Counted from the stretch's first letter, positions 8,697-17,601 are shown. The stretch is DNA of 64,000 nucleotides from Sphaerothrix epifaneia (GCF_042788235.1 NZ_JBHZOL010000098.1:1-64000), one strand, 5' to 3'. Translations and numbers: made by a program. Notes: generated by a model from the sequence alone, not told the origin.

Positions 8697-9977
8697 TTGC
8701 GAGTGACTGTATCAACCTCTATCAGCCAACCTTTGACCCATCGCACTGTTTTATCCAATGGTTTAACTGTTCTCGTGGCAGAAAACCCGGTGGCTGATAT
8801 CGTCTCAGCCCGGATTTTTGTGAGAGCCGGAACCGGATACGAAGCGCGATCGCAAGCCGGACTGTTTAACCTGCTGGCCGCGCTGCTGACCAAAGGAGCC
8901 GCCGATCTCAGCTCTATGGATATTGCCGAGCAAGTCGAGTCAGTCGGCGCTAGCTTAGGCACCGATGCCTCTGCCGATTACAGCTTACTCAGCCTCAAAA
9001 CCGTTTCTAGCGACTTTGCGGACATGTTGGGGCTAGCCGGAAAAATTCTGCGTTTTCCCAGTTTGTCACAGGCTGAATTTGAACTAGAACAGCGGTTGGC
9101 TCTGCAAGGCATTCAGTCCATGCAAGAGCAGCCTTTTACGGTAGCTTACAATCAGTTGCGCCACCTACTTTACGGCGATCATCCCTACGCGCTACCCGCC
9201 ATTGGCACCGCCGAGAGCTTAGCAGCGCTCAAGCGCACTGACTTGCTGCAAGCGCACCAAACCTATTTCCGCCCCGACAATATGGTCGTGAGCATTGCAG
9301 GGCGCATTACCCGCAATCGCGCTGTTGACCTAGTCAGTGCCGTTTTTGGCGACTGGTCAGCCCCGACTGAACCCATTCCCGCTTTACAGTTTCCGCCGCA
9401 GCCCACCCAACCCACTCGCTCTATTTTGGTACAGGAAACACATCAGTCAATTGTGATGTTGGGCTATCAGGCGGCTGCCGTCAAACACCCGGCCTATGCT
9501 GCCCTTAAGCTTTTAAACACCTATCTAGGTAACGGACTTTCCAGCCGTTTGTTCGTTGAGCTGCGAGAAAAGCGCGGACTGGCTTATGACGTTTCGGCCT
9601 TCTACCCCACGCGAATTGGCGGTTCTCAGTTTGTCGCCTATATTGGCACAGCACCCAGCAACACCGCGATCGCCCTCGAAGGACTGCAATTTGAGCTAGC
9701 CCGCCTGCGAACCGTATCGCTGCTGCCGGAAGAACTGCAAACTGCGAAAAATAAGCTGTTGGGGCAGTATGCCCTGGGCAAGCAAACCAATGCCCAAATT
9801 GCTCAACTGCTGGGCTGGTATGAAATCATTGGGTTAGGGATGGAATTTGATCAGCAGTTTTCCCAGGCGATCGCTGCGGTCACCCTTGAGCAAGCCCAAG
9901 CGGCAGCCGCCGACTTTTTTACAGTGCCTTACGTTTCAATTCTCGGTCCGGCTGAAGCGGTTGAACCGCTAAAGTAG
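8697..9977 (+). CDS. M16-family peptidase, non-catalytic partner subunit
   Basis: A 426-residue M16 protein. At the position of HxxEH it has GLFNLLAALL, so it cannot bind zinc. It does keep the conserved Arg/Tyr substrate-binding region (SSRLFVELREKRGLAYDV), which is weak in the upstream subunit. This split of roles (zinc site in one chain, R/Y pair in the other) is known for heterodimeric bacterial M16B peptidases. The TTG at 8697 and a GTG two codons later are both possible starts. Gap to the first subunit is 62 nt. Confidence 0.9.
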   Translation: MRVTVSTSISQPLTHRTVLSNGLTVLVAENPVADIVSARIFVRAGTGYEARSQAGLFNLLAALLTKGAADLSSMDIAEQVESVGASLGTDASADYSLLSLKTVSSDFADMLGLAGKILRFPSLSQAEFELEQRLALQGIQSMQEQPFTVAYNQLRHLLYGDHPYALPAIGTAESLAALKRTDLLQAHQTYFRPDNMVVSIAGRITRNRAVDLVSAVFGDWSAPTEPIPALQFPPQPTQPTRSILVQETHQSIVMLGYQAAAVKHPAYAALKLLNTYLGNGLSSRLFVELREKRGLAYDVSAFYPTRIGGSQFVAYIGTAPSNTAIALEGLQFELARLRTVSLLPEELQTAKNKLLGQYALGKQTNAQIAQLLGWYEIIGLGMEFDQQFSQAIAAVTLEQAQAAAADFFTVPYVSILGPAEAVEPLK

Positions 9978-10055
9978 CGATGATAGACTGACGCGTAACT
10001 GGCTCTGCTTTAGCTCAACCTGATGACGCTCTCCCAGTAGCGCTACATCCCCGCC

Positions 10056-10331
10056 ATGAACCTGTTCAAACAGCAACGTCCTCAGGCTGATTCTAGCCAG
10101 ATTGGACAACTCAAGACTTGGACACAAGCAGCGCTCGATTTGTCTGCTGATATTCCGGTTTCTATCAGCCAGCTTCAGTGCCAAGAGCCAGGTTGTCCGC
10201 CGCTGGAAACCGTCATCACCGTTATGACCCAGCCGCCGCAGATGTTCAAAATTCATCGAGCCGCTAGCGAAATTACGTTTGCGGAAGTTCAACACGCCAT
10301 CAGGTCAGCCCCCCAGCACCCGCCTGACTAA
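10056..10331 (+). CDS. Small conserved protein upstream of COG0523 GTPase
   Basis: A 91-residue soluble protein with the segment CQEPGCPPLETVI (Cys pair spaced C-x4-C) and a C-terminal KIHRAASEI segment. I recall similar small proteins encoded next to COG0523 GTPases in other bacteria, but I know no proven function. The COG0523 gene follows after 87 nt on the same strand, so a shared role, possibly in metal handling, is inferred from context only. Confidence 0.68.
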   Translation: MNLFKQQRPQADSSQIGQLKTWTQAALDLSADIPVSISQLQCQEPGCPPLETVITVMTQPPQMFKIHRAASEITFAEVQHAIRSAPQHPPD

Positions 10332-10418
10332 ACTGTTCGTGGCAAACTTTTCTGGGGAAACGGCGTCAGGGATAATGCCGAAATTCTGAGGTTCCCAAAG
10401 TTTAAAGGTAAATAGAAC

Positions 10419-11390
10419 GTGATCACGACAGCAGCAACAGCAGGCGTACCCGTCACGGTGCTGACCGGATATTTAGGTGCTGGCAAAACCACTTTGCTCA
10501 ACCGCATTTTGACTTACGAACACGGAAAGAAAGTGGCCGTCATTGTCAATGAATTTGGTGAAGTGGGGATCGACAATCAACTGGTGATTGATGCTGACGA
10601 AGAAATTTTTGAAATGAACAACGGCTGCATCTGTTGCACCGTACGGGGCGACCTGATTCGCATCATTGGTAACCTGATGCAGCGGCGCGATCAGTTTGAC
10701 CATTTAGTTATTGAAACGACTGGATTAGCCGATCCGGCTCCCGTCATTCAAACCTTTTTTGTGGATGAAGACGTTCGGGCCCAACTGGCTTTAGACGCTG
10801 TGATTACTGTCGTCGATGCCAAGCATATCTGGCAGCATTGGGATAGCGACGAGGCTCAAGAGCAAATCGCTTTTGCCGATGTCATTTTACTCAACAAAAT
10901 CGATCTGGTGGCTGAGGAAGAACTGGTGGAGCTAGAGCGACGCCTTCTCGACATGAACGCAATGGCCAAAGTTTACCGCACTCAAAAGGCGGAACTGGCG
11001 ATCGAATCGATTTTAGGGGTTCAGGCATTTGATTTAGACCGAGCCTTACAAGTGGATCCAGAATTTCTCAACGAAGCTGCCCACGAGCATGACGAATCGG
11101 TCTATTCGTTTGCCATTGTGGAAGAGCGTCCTCTCGATAGCGATAAGCTCAGCACTTGGGTTAACGAGCTGTTACAAAGCAAAGGCCCCGATATCTTTCG
11201 GATGAAAGGCATTCTCAATCTGGCAGGTGAAGCCAATCGCTATGTGTTTCAGGGGGTACACATGATTTTTGATGGCCGCAGCGATCGCCCCTGGAAAGCG
11301 AACGAAACCCGCCGCAGCGAACTCGTCTTTATTGGCCGCAACCTGAATCAAGCTGAGCTGCGCGAGGGCTTTCGGACTTGTCTAGCGTGA
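10419..11390 (+). CDS. COG0523 (CobW-like) GTPase, putative metal chaperone
   Basis: 323 residues. The G3E GTPase core shows Walker A GYLGAGKT (residues 17-24), the metal-binding motif CICC (70-73) typical of COG0523, and the guanine-specificity motif NKID. The C-terminal CobW_C domain is present. COG0523 proteins deliver zinc or other metals to client proteins; there is no His-rich loop here. The start is GTG. It lies in a run small protein - GTPase - WD40 protein, the last translationally coupled to it. I see no clear Zur operator upstream, so control is open. Confidence 0.9.
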   Translation: MITTAATAGVPVTVLTGYLGAGKTTLLNRILTYEHGKKVAVIVNEFGEVGIDNQLVIDADEEIFEMNNGCICCTVRGDLIRIIGNLMQRRDQFDHLVIETTGLADPAPVIQTFFVDEDVRAQLALDAVITVVDAKHIWQHWDSDEAQEQIAFADVILLNKIDLVAEEELVELERRLLDMNAMAKVYRTQKAELAIESILGVQAFDLDRALQVDPEFLNEAAHEHDESVYSFAIVEERPLDSDKLSTWVNELLQSKGPDIFRMKGILNLAGEANRYVFQGVHMIFDGRSDRPWKANETRRSELVFIGRNLNQAELREGFRTCLA

Positions 11391-12454
11391 GATCAACGGC
11401 CTCGATCACTGCGACCGCCACCTGGCAAACAACCCTCGCTGATTATGTAACGGCGATCGCCTGGTCGCCCAACGGTCACTGGCTAGCAGCCGCATCGGCG
11501 GCTGGTGAGGTTATGATGGGTAGCCCCCCCGGTCAATTAATCGCGCTGCGATCGCCTCAAAATGCTGCCATTAGTAGCCTAGCTTTTTCTGCCGATAGCC
11601 AATTTTTAGCCGCCGTAGGACAAGCGGGTGAAGTAACTGTCTGGCAGGTAGCATCATCTGCGCATCGCATCCAATGGCAGCAGACGTATGCAGGGGTTTG
11701 GCTAGATCAGCTGGCGTGGCATCCGCAGCAAAACCTTCTGGCTGTTGGCGTGGGTTCTCAGGTTGAGCTTTGGCAAATACCAACGGGCGATCGCTTGGCA
11801 TCGCTAGACTTTCAGGCTTCGTCTGTCTTGAATTTAGTCTGGCATCCAAGCGGCGACTCCTTAGCGGTGAGCGGTCATGGGGGCATCAAAGTCTGGCAGA
11901 CTCACCAGTGGCAAAAAGCGGCACAGTTAATCCAGGTGCCGGGGGCTAGCATTGCCGCTGCTTGGTCGCAGGAGGGGCGTTATTTGGGGTCTGGCAATTT
12001 AGATCGCACCTTAACGGTGGTGGAATGGGGTAGCCCTCCCCCCTGGCTGATGCAGGGGTTCCCCGGCAAAGTGCGGCAGGTTTGCTGGTCAATGCCTCCT
12101 ACGAGCGGCTCAGCGCCGCTGCTCGCGGCGGCCTGTGCTGAAGGCATTACGGTATGGGAGCGAGAAACGACGCAAAGGGGATGGCGATCGCGGGTTTTAC
12201 AACATCATCAAGACACAGTTATCGCGATCGCGTTTCAACCCCATTCCCAACTCCTGGCATCCGCTAGCCGCGAAGGACAGATTGCCCTCTGGCAAAACGG
12301 CAAGCAGCTAGCCCAAACGCTGAAAAATTTCCGCCAAGGCGTCTCCTGTTTAGTCTGGCATCCTGCTGGCGATCGGCTGGTAGTCGGTGGCTCAGCTGGC
12401 AAATTACAAATCTGGCACCTGACTCAGCGACAAGCCAAAGGTTTTGGCGCTTAA
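11387..12454 (+). CDS. WD40-repeat protein
   Basis: About 355 residues made of repeated WD40 blades with recurring patterns VTAIAWSPNGHWLAAAS, LVWHPSGDSLAVSG and CLVWHPAGDRLVVGG, each followed by a V/LxxW strand; these likely form one beta-propeller. The GTG at 11387 overlaps the stop codon of the GTPase gene (GTGA), which suggests translational coupling; a TTG at 11378 is also in frame. A beta-propeller partner for the upstream COG0523 GTPase is a reasonable inference. No catalytic residues seen. Confidence 0.88.
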   Translation: MRSTASITATATWQTTLADYVTAIAWSPNGHWLAAASAAGEVMMGSPPGQLIALRSPQNAAISSLAFSADSQFLAAVGQAGEVTVWQVASSAHRIQWQQTYAGVWLDQLAWHPQQNLLAVGVGSQVELWQIPTGDRLASLDFQASSVLNLVWHPSGDSLAVSGHGGIKVWQTHQWQKAAQLIQVPGASIAAAWSQEGRYLGSGNLDRTLTVVEWGSPPPWLMQGFPGKVRQVCWSMPPTSGSAPLLAAACAEGITVWERETTQRGWRSRVLQHHQDTVIAIAFQPHSQLLASASREGQIALWQNGKQLAQTLKNFRQGVSCLVWHPAGDRLVVGGSAGKLQIWHLTQRQAKGFGA

Positions 12455-12494
12455 GCGATCGCTTCACGGCCTGATCAGGGCTGTAGCGGTGACG

Positions 12495-13397
12495 TTACGC
12501 CACTTTAGAGCCTTTTTCAGCCGACTTGGCAGGATTCAAGCCACTTAAAAACATCGGAACTAGCTTTTCAACAAAAGCCTGCGGATCACGCTGCCAAACT
12601 CTTTGAGCCGCAGTCAGGCGAGTTTGCTGCAAATCAGGGGCTAGCAAAGTCAGCGGCAATCGCTCCATCAAATACTGAGGACGCTGCCAAACAGGTAGCG
12701 TGTTGGCAATTTCAACCAGCTTGCTAACGCGGCGCAGTTCAGCCCCCAATGTAATATCCATCCCTGATTCATAAGCGGCTTGCTCAATGGCTGCATATTT
12801 CAGCCTTGCCTGCTCTACCTGACGCCGATGCGCCGGACTTTTCTTAGCAATTTCAGCCAAACGACGGGTACCCCAGCGCACATGTCCAGCCTCTTCTGGC
12901 AAAATTTGCTCAATGGTTTGGCGAATTTTGATATTTTCTTCTGTCTGCGGTGCTTGCTTTAGGGCGTGAATATGGGCTGAAAAATACTCGCAGCCGCGCT
13001 TTTCCGTAACGTTAATTGCCGCCAAAGCAGCGATAATACCCGCTTCTTTTTGCTCAGCAGAGCTGAACTGATCTTGGTCGAGTAGCCGCTCAAACTCGTC
13101 AATATAAGAGGATCCAGGGGGCGTGTTGACCTCGGCACCCAATTCAATCAGTAAGTCGGTTAGCCAAAAAGCATGACGCGCTTCATCAGCAACGTGGTGA
13201 GACAAATCTTGTACCAGGTCGCGGGGTTCGCCATTGAGTGATTCGATTAAATCAGTTAAGTCTTTGCAACTGCGCTGTTCGTTGTAGCGGTAGCGATTGA
13301 GCGTGATGAGGTGAATTTCGCGATCGCTGACGACGCGGCTGAGAATATCACGAGCACTCAAGGCGTTTTGCAATTTGCGGGGATAAACGACAGTCAT
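12495..13397 (-). CDS. Ferritin-like-fold protein, putative di-metal
   Basis: A 300-residue, mostly helical protein with carboxylate and histidine motifs of the ferritin-like superfamily: RYNEQRSCKDL, then DEARHA (ExxH type), a TEKRG segment, then EEAGH near residue 170. Spacing fits a four-helix bundle with a di-iron site, as in long ferritin-like proteins of cyanobacteria. The reaction, if any, is not known to me. It stands alone, convergent with the WD40 gene and divergent from the transaldolase gene. Confidence 0.7.
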   Translation of the reverse strand: MTVVYPRKLQNALSARDILSRVVSDREIHLITLNRYRYNEQRSCKDLTDLIESLNGEPRDLVQDLSHHVADEARHAFWLTDLLIELGAEVNTPPGSSYIDEFERLLDQDQFSSAEQKEAGIIAALAAINVTEKRGCEYFSAHIHALKQAPQTEENIKIRQTIEQILPEEAGHVRWGTRRLAEIAKKSPAHRRQVEQARLKYAAIEQAAYESGMDITLGAELRRVSKLVEIANTLPVWQRPQYLMERLPLTLLAPDLQQTRLTAAQRVWQRDPQAFVEKLVPMFLSGLNPAKSAEKGSKVA

Positions 13398-13509
13398 GGG
13401 GATATTTCAGTTTGTAAATCATTATTTCTGATCGTAACGCACTTCTTTTTTTCGAGGGGTCGGCGGCAGGCGATCATTGAAGAACCGTTAACACCGCGCC
13501 AGCTTACCT

Positions 13510-14196
13510 ATGTCTGTCTCGACAGTACCTCCAACCCTACGGCTATTTTTAGACTGTGCTGATCCCCCGCAGTGGACTGACTGGTTAGCCACGGGTCTGT
13601 TTTATGGCATAACCACCAATCCGCTGCTGCTAGCCCGCTCAGGAACGGCTTGTAGCCTAGATAAGCTCCATTCTCTGGCAGAAACCGCTTTTGCTTTAGG
13701 GGCACAAGAGGTGCAGTTGCAAACCTGGAGAGACACGGTTCCAGCCTTGGTGGAACGGGGGCAACAGCTTGCTGCTGGCGATCGCCGGATTGTCGTCAAA
13801 GTTCCTATCACCCAGCTTGGTACCCTAGCGGCCACAAAGCTGATTCAGCAGGGCATCCGCGTCACCTTGACGGCAGTTTATGCCCCCCAGCAAGTGTTGA
13901 TGGCGGCGGCGTTGGGAGCCGACTACGCGGCTCCTTACCTAGGGCGCATCAACGATCTGAGCGGACAAGGACGCGAGACTTTAGTGACAATGCAGCAAGC
14001 GATCGCAGCGTTACTGAGTCCGACTCGGCTATTAGTAGCCAGCATTCGCAGCATTGAAGAAGTGACCTTTTTAGCGACGCAAGGGTTGAACACTTTTACG
14101 CTTGCACCTGCGATCGCCGCCGAATTTTTTAATGTAGCCGCTACTCAACAAGCCACGGCGGATTTTGAACGGGCAGCTGAGCAAATGAGCCAATAG
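13510..14196 (+). CDS. Transaldolase-family protein (TalC/fructose-6-phosphate aldolase type)
   Basis: 228 residues, the short form of the transaldolase family. Seen: LFLDCADP at strand 1, GITTNPLLL, the Schiff-base lysine in VVKVPI, then VTLTAVYAPQQ, APYLGRINDL and VASIRS. These fit the TalC/FSA subfamily, which acts on sugar phosphates with dihydroxyacetone or glyceraldehyde-3-phosphate. True transaldolase versus aldolase activity cannot be separated by eye. The gene is convergent with the AAA+ gene, 5 nt apart. Confidence 0.88.
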   Translation: MSVSTVPPTLRLFLDCADPPQWTDWLATGLFYGITTNPLLLARSGTACSLDKLHSLAETAFALGAQEVQLQTWRDTVPALVERGQQLAAGDRRIVVKVPITQLGTLAATKLIQQGIRVTLTAVYAPQQVLMAAALGADYAAPYLGRINDLSGQGRETLVTMQQAIAALLSPTRLLVASIRSIEEVTFLATQGLNTFTLAPAIAAEFFNVAATQQATADFERAAEQMSQ

Positions 14197-14201
14197 CGCT
14201 G

Positions 14202-15620
14202 CTATAGCCGCAGCGTTTTACCCCGCAGCGCTGCCGCCTGTCGCAGGTGCTTTGCCTGCAGCCGGGATGGCTCAGCTAGGCGAGCATAAGCCAGGGCTGC
14301 CTGGGCGATCGCTTGAATTTCACCCCCGGTTAGCGCTAATCGCGCCACCTTTGCCCAATCAACTTCATCTGCCACTTCGATATCGTCCGGCAACATTTGC
14401 TGCCAGAGCTGCCGTCGCTGCAACTGATTGGGTAAGGGAAATTCTAAAACCCCCTCTAGCTGATAGCGCCAGCGAGGTCGAATCGATTGCATAAAATGGG
14501 TGGTCAATAGCGTCAGACTCGGCACCTGTCGCCGCTGCGACAACCAACGGCTAATCAGGTTGTCGTTAGTTTCTTGCCGTCCTAACCACTGCTGGGCGGC
14601 TCGAATTAGAACCAAAGGAGCTGTTTGCAGCGCCGGATGGCTGAGTAAAGCCTGACACTCTGTTGCAGAGCGGTGGGTTAAGTCAACTAGCGTCAAAGGT
14701 TGTTGCAGCGCTTGAGCGATCGCTTTAGCTGCATAGGTTTTACCCGTTCCGGCTGCGCCAGCAAACAAAACGACCTGACCCAATGCCGTCTCTGCTCCCG
14801 TAGCTGACAGACTGAGGTTAAACTGCATCTGCTGAACTAATCCCTGCAAGCTTTGCAGAAGCGGACGTGGCAAAACAACCTCGTGCCAGTGCGGAGCGCT
14901 ATAAATTTGCGGTTGAGCGATCGCTTCTGTGACGACGGCAGCAGGCACCAGCCGATGAAGCTCGTCGCCTTGCGGTGCTTCGGCCAGCAGATAATTAACC
15001 AGTTCGGGCGATAGTTGCAGATAGCGATCGAGTAACGGCGCTGGCTCCGCTTCTAGCGTATGCAAAAGCTGATGGATAAAAGCACTTGGCTTGGCCAGTT
15101 GTGCCCTCAGGCGACGCCATTCTAAATCGTTGCGGCAAAAAAGCCTTAGACCCAAGTCTACAGTCGGTATCCCCATCAGGCGGCTGGTGTCGGCCTGCAA
15201 ATAACGATACAGCCGACTATAGCGCCGATTAATTTCCGGGGCGAGAGCCAACAGCACCAAATTTTTTTCTGGAATGGAAAGCTGAAAGCGATCGCATAGT
15301 AACGGTAGCGCTAGCACAATGCCCTGAGACTGGCTAGCTTGAATGCGGGCAGCTAAAAGCTGCTGATAGCTCTGCTTGTGAGACTTGATCGCTTTGGGCG
15401 GCACGCGGCAGTCGTCTTGAAAAGCAGGCGGAGTGAGGGTAATAATACCTTTCCACCAGTGGCTTGTAGCTCGATCAGCCGGAGACTGGGCAATCTGGTT
15501 CACCTCACGATTGTCTTGCCGTTGCTTGGCAACTGCAGCTAACAGCAACCGTTCCAGCCAGCCCAGTTCTGTTTTTAAATAAGCCCAGTTATCGGCAAAG
15601 GGAGCCACCTTAGCTGACAT
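14202..15620 (-). CDS. AAA+ ATPase of contractile-injection-system type, degenerate Walker B
   Basis: 472 residues. The N-terminal helical domain contains LCDRFQLSIPEKNLVLLAL-type and RRYSRLYRYLQAD segments resembling the N-terminal domain of ATPases found in phage-tail-like contractile injection systems. The C-terminal AAA+ domain has an intact Walker A GAAGTGKT (288-295), but the Walker B position reads LVLIRAAQ (336-343) with no Asp-Glu pair. Sensor/arginine region RPRWRYQLEGVLEFPLP follows. No sheath, tube or baseplate gene is nearby. Its start overlaps the end of the upstream VOC gene by 11 nt, so they form one transcript. Confidence 0.75.
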   Translation of the reverse strand: MSAKVAPFADNWAYLKTELGWLERLLLAAVAKQRQDNREVNQIAQSPADRATSHWWKGIITLTPPAFQDDCRVPPKAIKSHKQSYQQLLAARIQASQSQGIVLALPLLCDRFQLSIPEKNLVLLALAPEINRRYSRLYRYLQADTSRLMGIPTVDLGLRLFCRNDLEWRRLRAQLAKPSAFIHQLLHTLEAEPAPLLDRYLQLSPELVNYLLAEAPQGDELHRLVPAAVVTEAIAQPQIYSAPHWHEVVLPRPLLQSLQGLVQQMQFNLSLSATGAETALGQVVLFAGAAGTGKTYAAKAIAQALQQPLTLVDLTHRSATECQALLSHPALQTAPLVLIRAAQQWLGRQETNDNLISRWLSQRRQVPSLTLLTTHFMQSIRPRWRYQLEGVLEFPLPNQLQRRQLWQQMLPDDIEVADEVDWAKVARLALTGGEIQAIAQAALAYARLAEPSRLQAKHLRQAAALRGKTLRL

Positions 15621-16050
15621 GACCTAGCATCCGCATAAACTCCAAGGGCAAACCATCCGCATCGGCAATAAACATCACTTCATAAACGTGATTACCAATC
15701 ATTTGCTGCTGAGGGGGTAACAAAATCTTGAGCGGGTCTACTGGCACTGAAGCTTGGGCGGCTTGCTCAAAACGCTGCTGTAAGGCTGCTAGCCAACTGG
15801 GCAAATCTGTGGCCACCTCAGTTAAGTCAAAAGACAAATGGTAATATCCGGTGTAATGTTCGTCAGTAAACGCATCTGCGGCGGGTCGTGGCTCAGGAAT
15901 CTGAAGTAGCTCAATGCGACCATTTAGACCTTCCATCCAGCAGGCTAAGGTAATGCCGGCTGTAAAGCGCTCGGTTACCGCAAAGCCTAGCTGCTCATAA
16001 AAGGCGATCGCTCGATGAATATTAGCGGTTCGGATAGAGGTATGATGCAT
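15610..16050 (-). CDS. VOC-superfamily protein (glyoxalase/bleomycin-resistance fold)
   Basis: 146 residues with the beta-alpha-beta-beta-beta pattern of vicinal-oxygen-chelate proteins: MHHTSIRTANI at the start, AIAFYEQLGF, YYHLSFDL in the second half, and DADGLPLEFM at the end. His and Glu at ligand positions suggest a metal site; it resembles lactoylglutathione-lyase-like proteins. I choose ATG 16050, preceded by GAGG, rather than the in-frame TTG at 16062. It overlaps the AAA+ gene downstream. Confidence 0.85.
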   Translation of the reverse strand: MHHTSIRTANIHRAIAFYEQLGFAVTERFTAGITLACWMEGLNGRIELLQIPEPRPAADAFTDEHYTGYYHLSFDLTEVATDLPSWLAALQQRFEQAAQASVPVDPLKILLPPQQQMIGNHVYEVMFIADADGLPLEFMRMLGHVS

Positions 16051-16107
16051 AGCTAACCTCAAGACTTAGGTCATTAAGTCTCACCCACCCAGTCATCAGG
16101 TCAAGAC

Positions 16108-16617
16108 TCACTCAAAAAGACGAAAATAGGGATAGCGCACCGGAGCGCCAGGTTCCTTTTCTAAATCGAAATTGATCACGTCCCAGCAGGGTTCATCCTC
16201 AGAAGGCGGGCTAAACTCAACGGGCAAACCATACAGTCGTGGAGACGCTGTTTCTGCTTTGCCTCGCCAAGGCGTACTGCGCTCAAGGTAGGCACTGACT
16301 AGGTCTTTATAGCGGCGGGCAATAATAACACGGGTGGCCCGATATCCCTGAGTATACAAGCGGTCTAGAGCCTCGTGAATTTCAAAGCGAATGCCGTCTG
16401 GGTGAGTATGTTGCCGATACCATTCTTCTTGCCATTGCCGCCAGTGCCGCCCCGACTGTAAATGCACCAGTTCCCGCGTTTCTGGATCCGCTTCAAAAGC
16501 GCCATGACGAGTACACAGATAAGTATCGGTGAGCGTCAGGGCTGGAATGGTTTGACGACAGTGGGGGCACTGAATTTCAGGGCCAAAGATGGGATATTGT
16601 AGGGCTGGATTCACCAT
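16108..16617 (-). CDS. TIGR02652-like cyanobacterial protein, zinc-ribbon N terminus
   Basis: 169 residues. The N terminus has CPHC (Cys17, Cys20) and a further Cys and His shortly after (YLCTRHG), which looks like a small zinc ribbon; the rest is rich in Arg, Trp and Tyr and ends YPYFRLFE. I recall this as the cyanobacteria-specific family TIGR02652, of unknown function. It lies upstream of, and on the same strand as, the VOC gene (57 nt gap). Confidence 0.72.
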   Translation of the reverse strand: MVNPALQYPIFGPEIQCPHCRQTIPALTLTDTYLCTRHGAFEADPETRELVHLQSGRHWRQWQEEWYRQHTHPDGIRFEIHEALDRLYTQGYRATRVIIARRYKDLVSAYLERSTPWRGKAETASPRLYGLPVEFSPPSEDEPCWDVINFDLEKEPGAPVRYPYFRLFE

Positions 16618-16744
16618 TGAGTCTTAAACGAGACGGTTCTACACAACACCAGTCCCACATGTTCTGGTGGCCTTATTATAACTGGGAGGACTCGGTCACT
16701 TGCGGTTTCTCGGCTGCATTCTGTCATAACTTTAAGGAACTATC

Positions 16745-17290
16745 GTGGATTATGCCCAGCCCTTGTTAGTCACCCCTGGAAAATTTTGGCCTGCGCCTGA
16801 TATCACAGCAGCCACGTTTGTAGCTCCAAACGCCACTGTAGTTGGCCAAGTCACCCTAGCGGCAGGCGCTAGCATCTGGTATGGTGCGGTGCTGCGAGGC
16901 GATGTTGAGCGGATTCAGGTAGGCGGCTATAGCAACGTGCAAGATGGAGCCGTGCTCCATGGTGATGTCGGTTTTCCAACGGTTTTAGAAGATTACGTTA
17001 CAGTCGGTCATCGAGCAGTCATCCACGGTGCTTGGGTGGAGCGAGGCAGTCTTATAGGGATTGGCGCAACGCTGCTCAACGGGGTGCGTATTGGTACAGG
17101 CAGTATCGTGGGGGCTGGCGCTGTTGTCACCAAGTCGGTACCACCGCGATCGCTGGTGATGGGTCTACCGGGTAAAGTCGTGCGATCGCTGACTGACCTA
17201 GAAGCCACCGATCTAATTGAACATGCCCAAAAGTATTGTCAACTCGCAGCAGTCCACGCGGGTACAGGGCAACAGCTCGGTTTTGCCTGA
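16745..17290 (+). CDS. Gamma-carbonic-anhydrase-like hexapeptide-repeat protein
   Basis: 181 residues of left-handed beta-helix repeats. The three zinc histidines are placed as in gamma-carbonic anhydrases: His72 (LHGD), His89 (VGHRA), His94 (VIHG). The family converts CO2 and bicarbonate, though many such proteins lack measurable activity. Start is GTG at 16745. It is close to psbY on the same strand, but no other carbon-concentrating genes adjoin it, so a role in inorganic carbon use is only suggested by family. Confidence 0.87.
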   Translation: MDYAQPLLVTPGKFWPAPDITAATFVAPNATVVGQVTLAAGASIWYGAVLRGDVERIQVGGYSNVQDGAVLHGDVGFPTVLEDYVTVGHRAVIHGAWVERGSLIGIGATLLNGVRIGTGSIVGAGAVVTKSVPPRSLVMGLPGKVVRSLTDLEATDLIEHAQKYCQLAAVHAGTGQQLGFA

Positions 17291-17394
17291 AGCCTGAACT
17301 TTCGCCTAGAACCTGTGGGAAATAGAATTAATTATGAGAGAATTATTACACCGCTTAAAGTTACAAGATTTTTTAGCAATAGGAGGATTCGGAA

Positions 17395-17520
17395 ATGGAT
17401 CTGGATTTCCGCGTTTTGGCAGTGCTAGCTCCCATCATTTTGGCCGCTAGCTGGGCGGTGTTCAACATCGGTCGGGCTGCCATTGGGCAAATACAAGAAT
17501 TCCTTAATCGGGAAGCTTAA
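17395..17520 (+). CDS. psbY: Photosystem II protein Y
   Basis: A 41-residue single-span membrane protein: acidic-start N terminus MDLDFRV, hydrophobic helix VLAVLAPIILAASWAVF, then NIGRAAIGQIQEFL and REA at the end. This matches cyanobacterial PsbY, a peripheral small subunit of photosystem II. A strong AGGAGG ribosome site lies at 17381-17386. The gene is followed by a perfect hairpin terminator. Confidence 0.93.
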   Translation: MDLDFRVLAVLAPIILAASWAVFNIGRAAIGQIQEFLNREA

Positions 17521-17545
17521 TATTTTCAGGATTTTAGGATACAGG

Positions 17546-17580
17546 GGTAAGGAGCGCGATCGCGCTCCTTACCTTATTTT
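17546..17580. terminator. Bidirectional terminator built around a HIP1-type GCGATCGC palindrome
   Basis: Perfect 28-nt palindrome at 17546-17573: arms GGTAAGGAGCGC / GCGCTCCTTACC with GATC in the centre, followed by TTATTTTTG. It sits between convergent psbY and pheS and can serve both. The centre is the octamer GCGATCGC. Confidence 0.85.
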
Positions 17581-17601
17581 TGTAGGCTTTTTAGCTCACC
17601 C

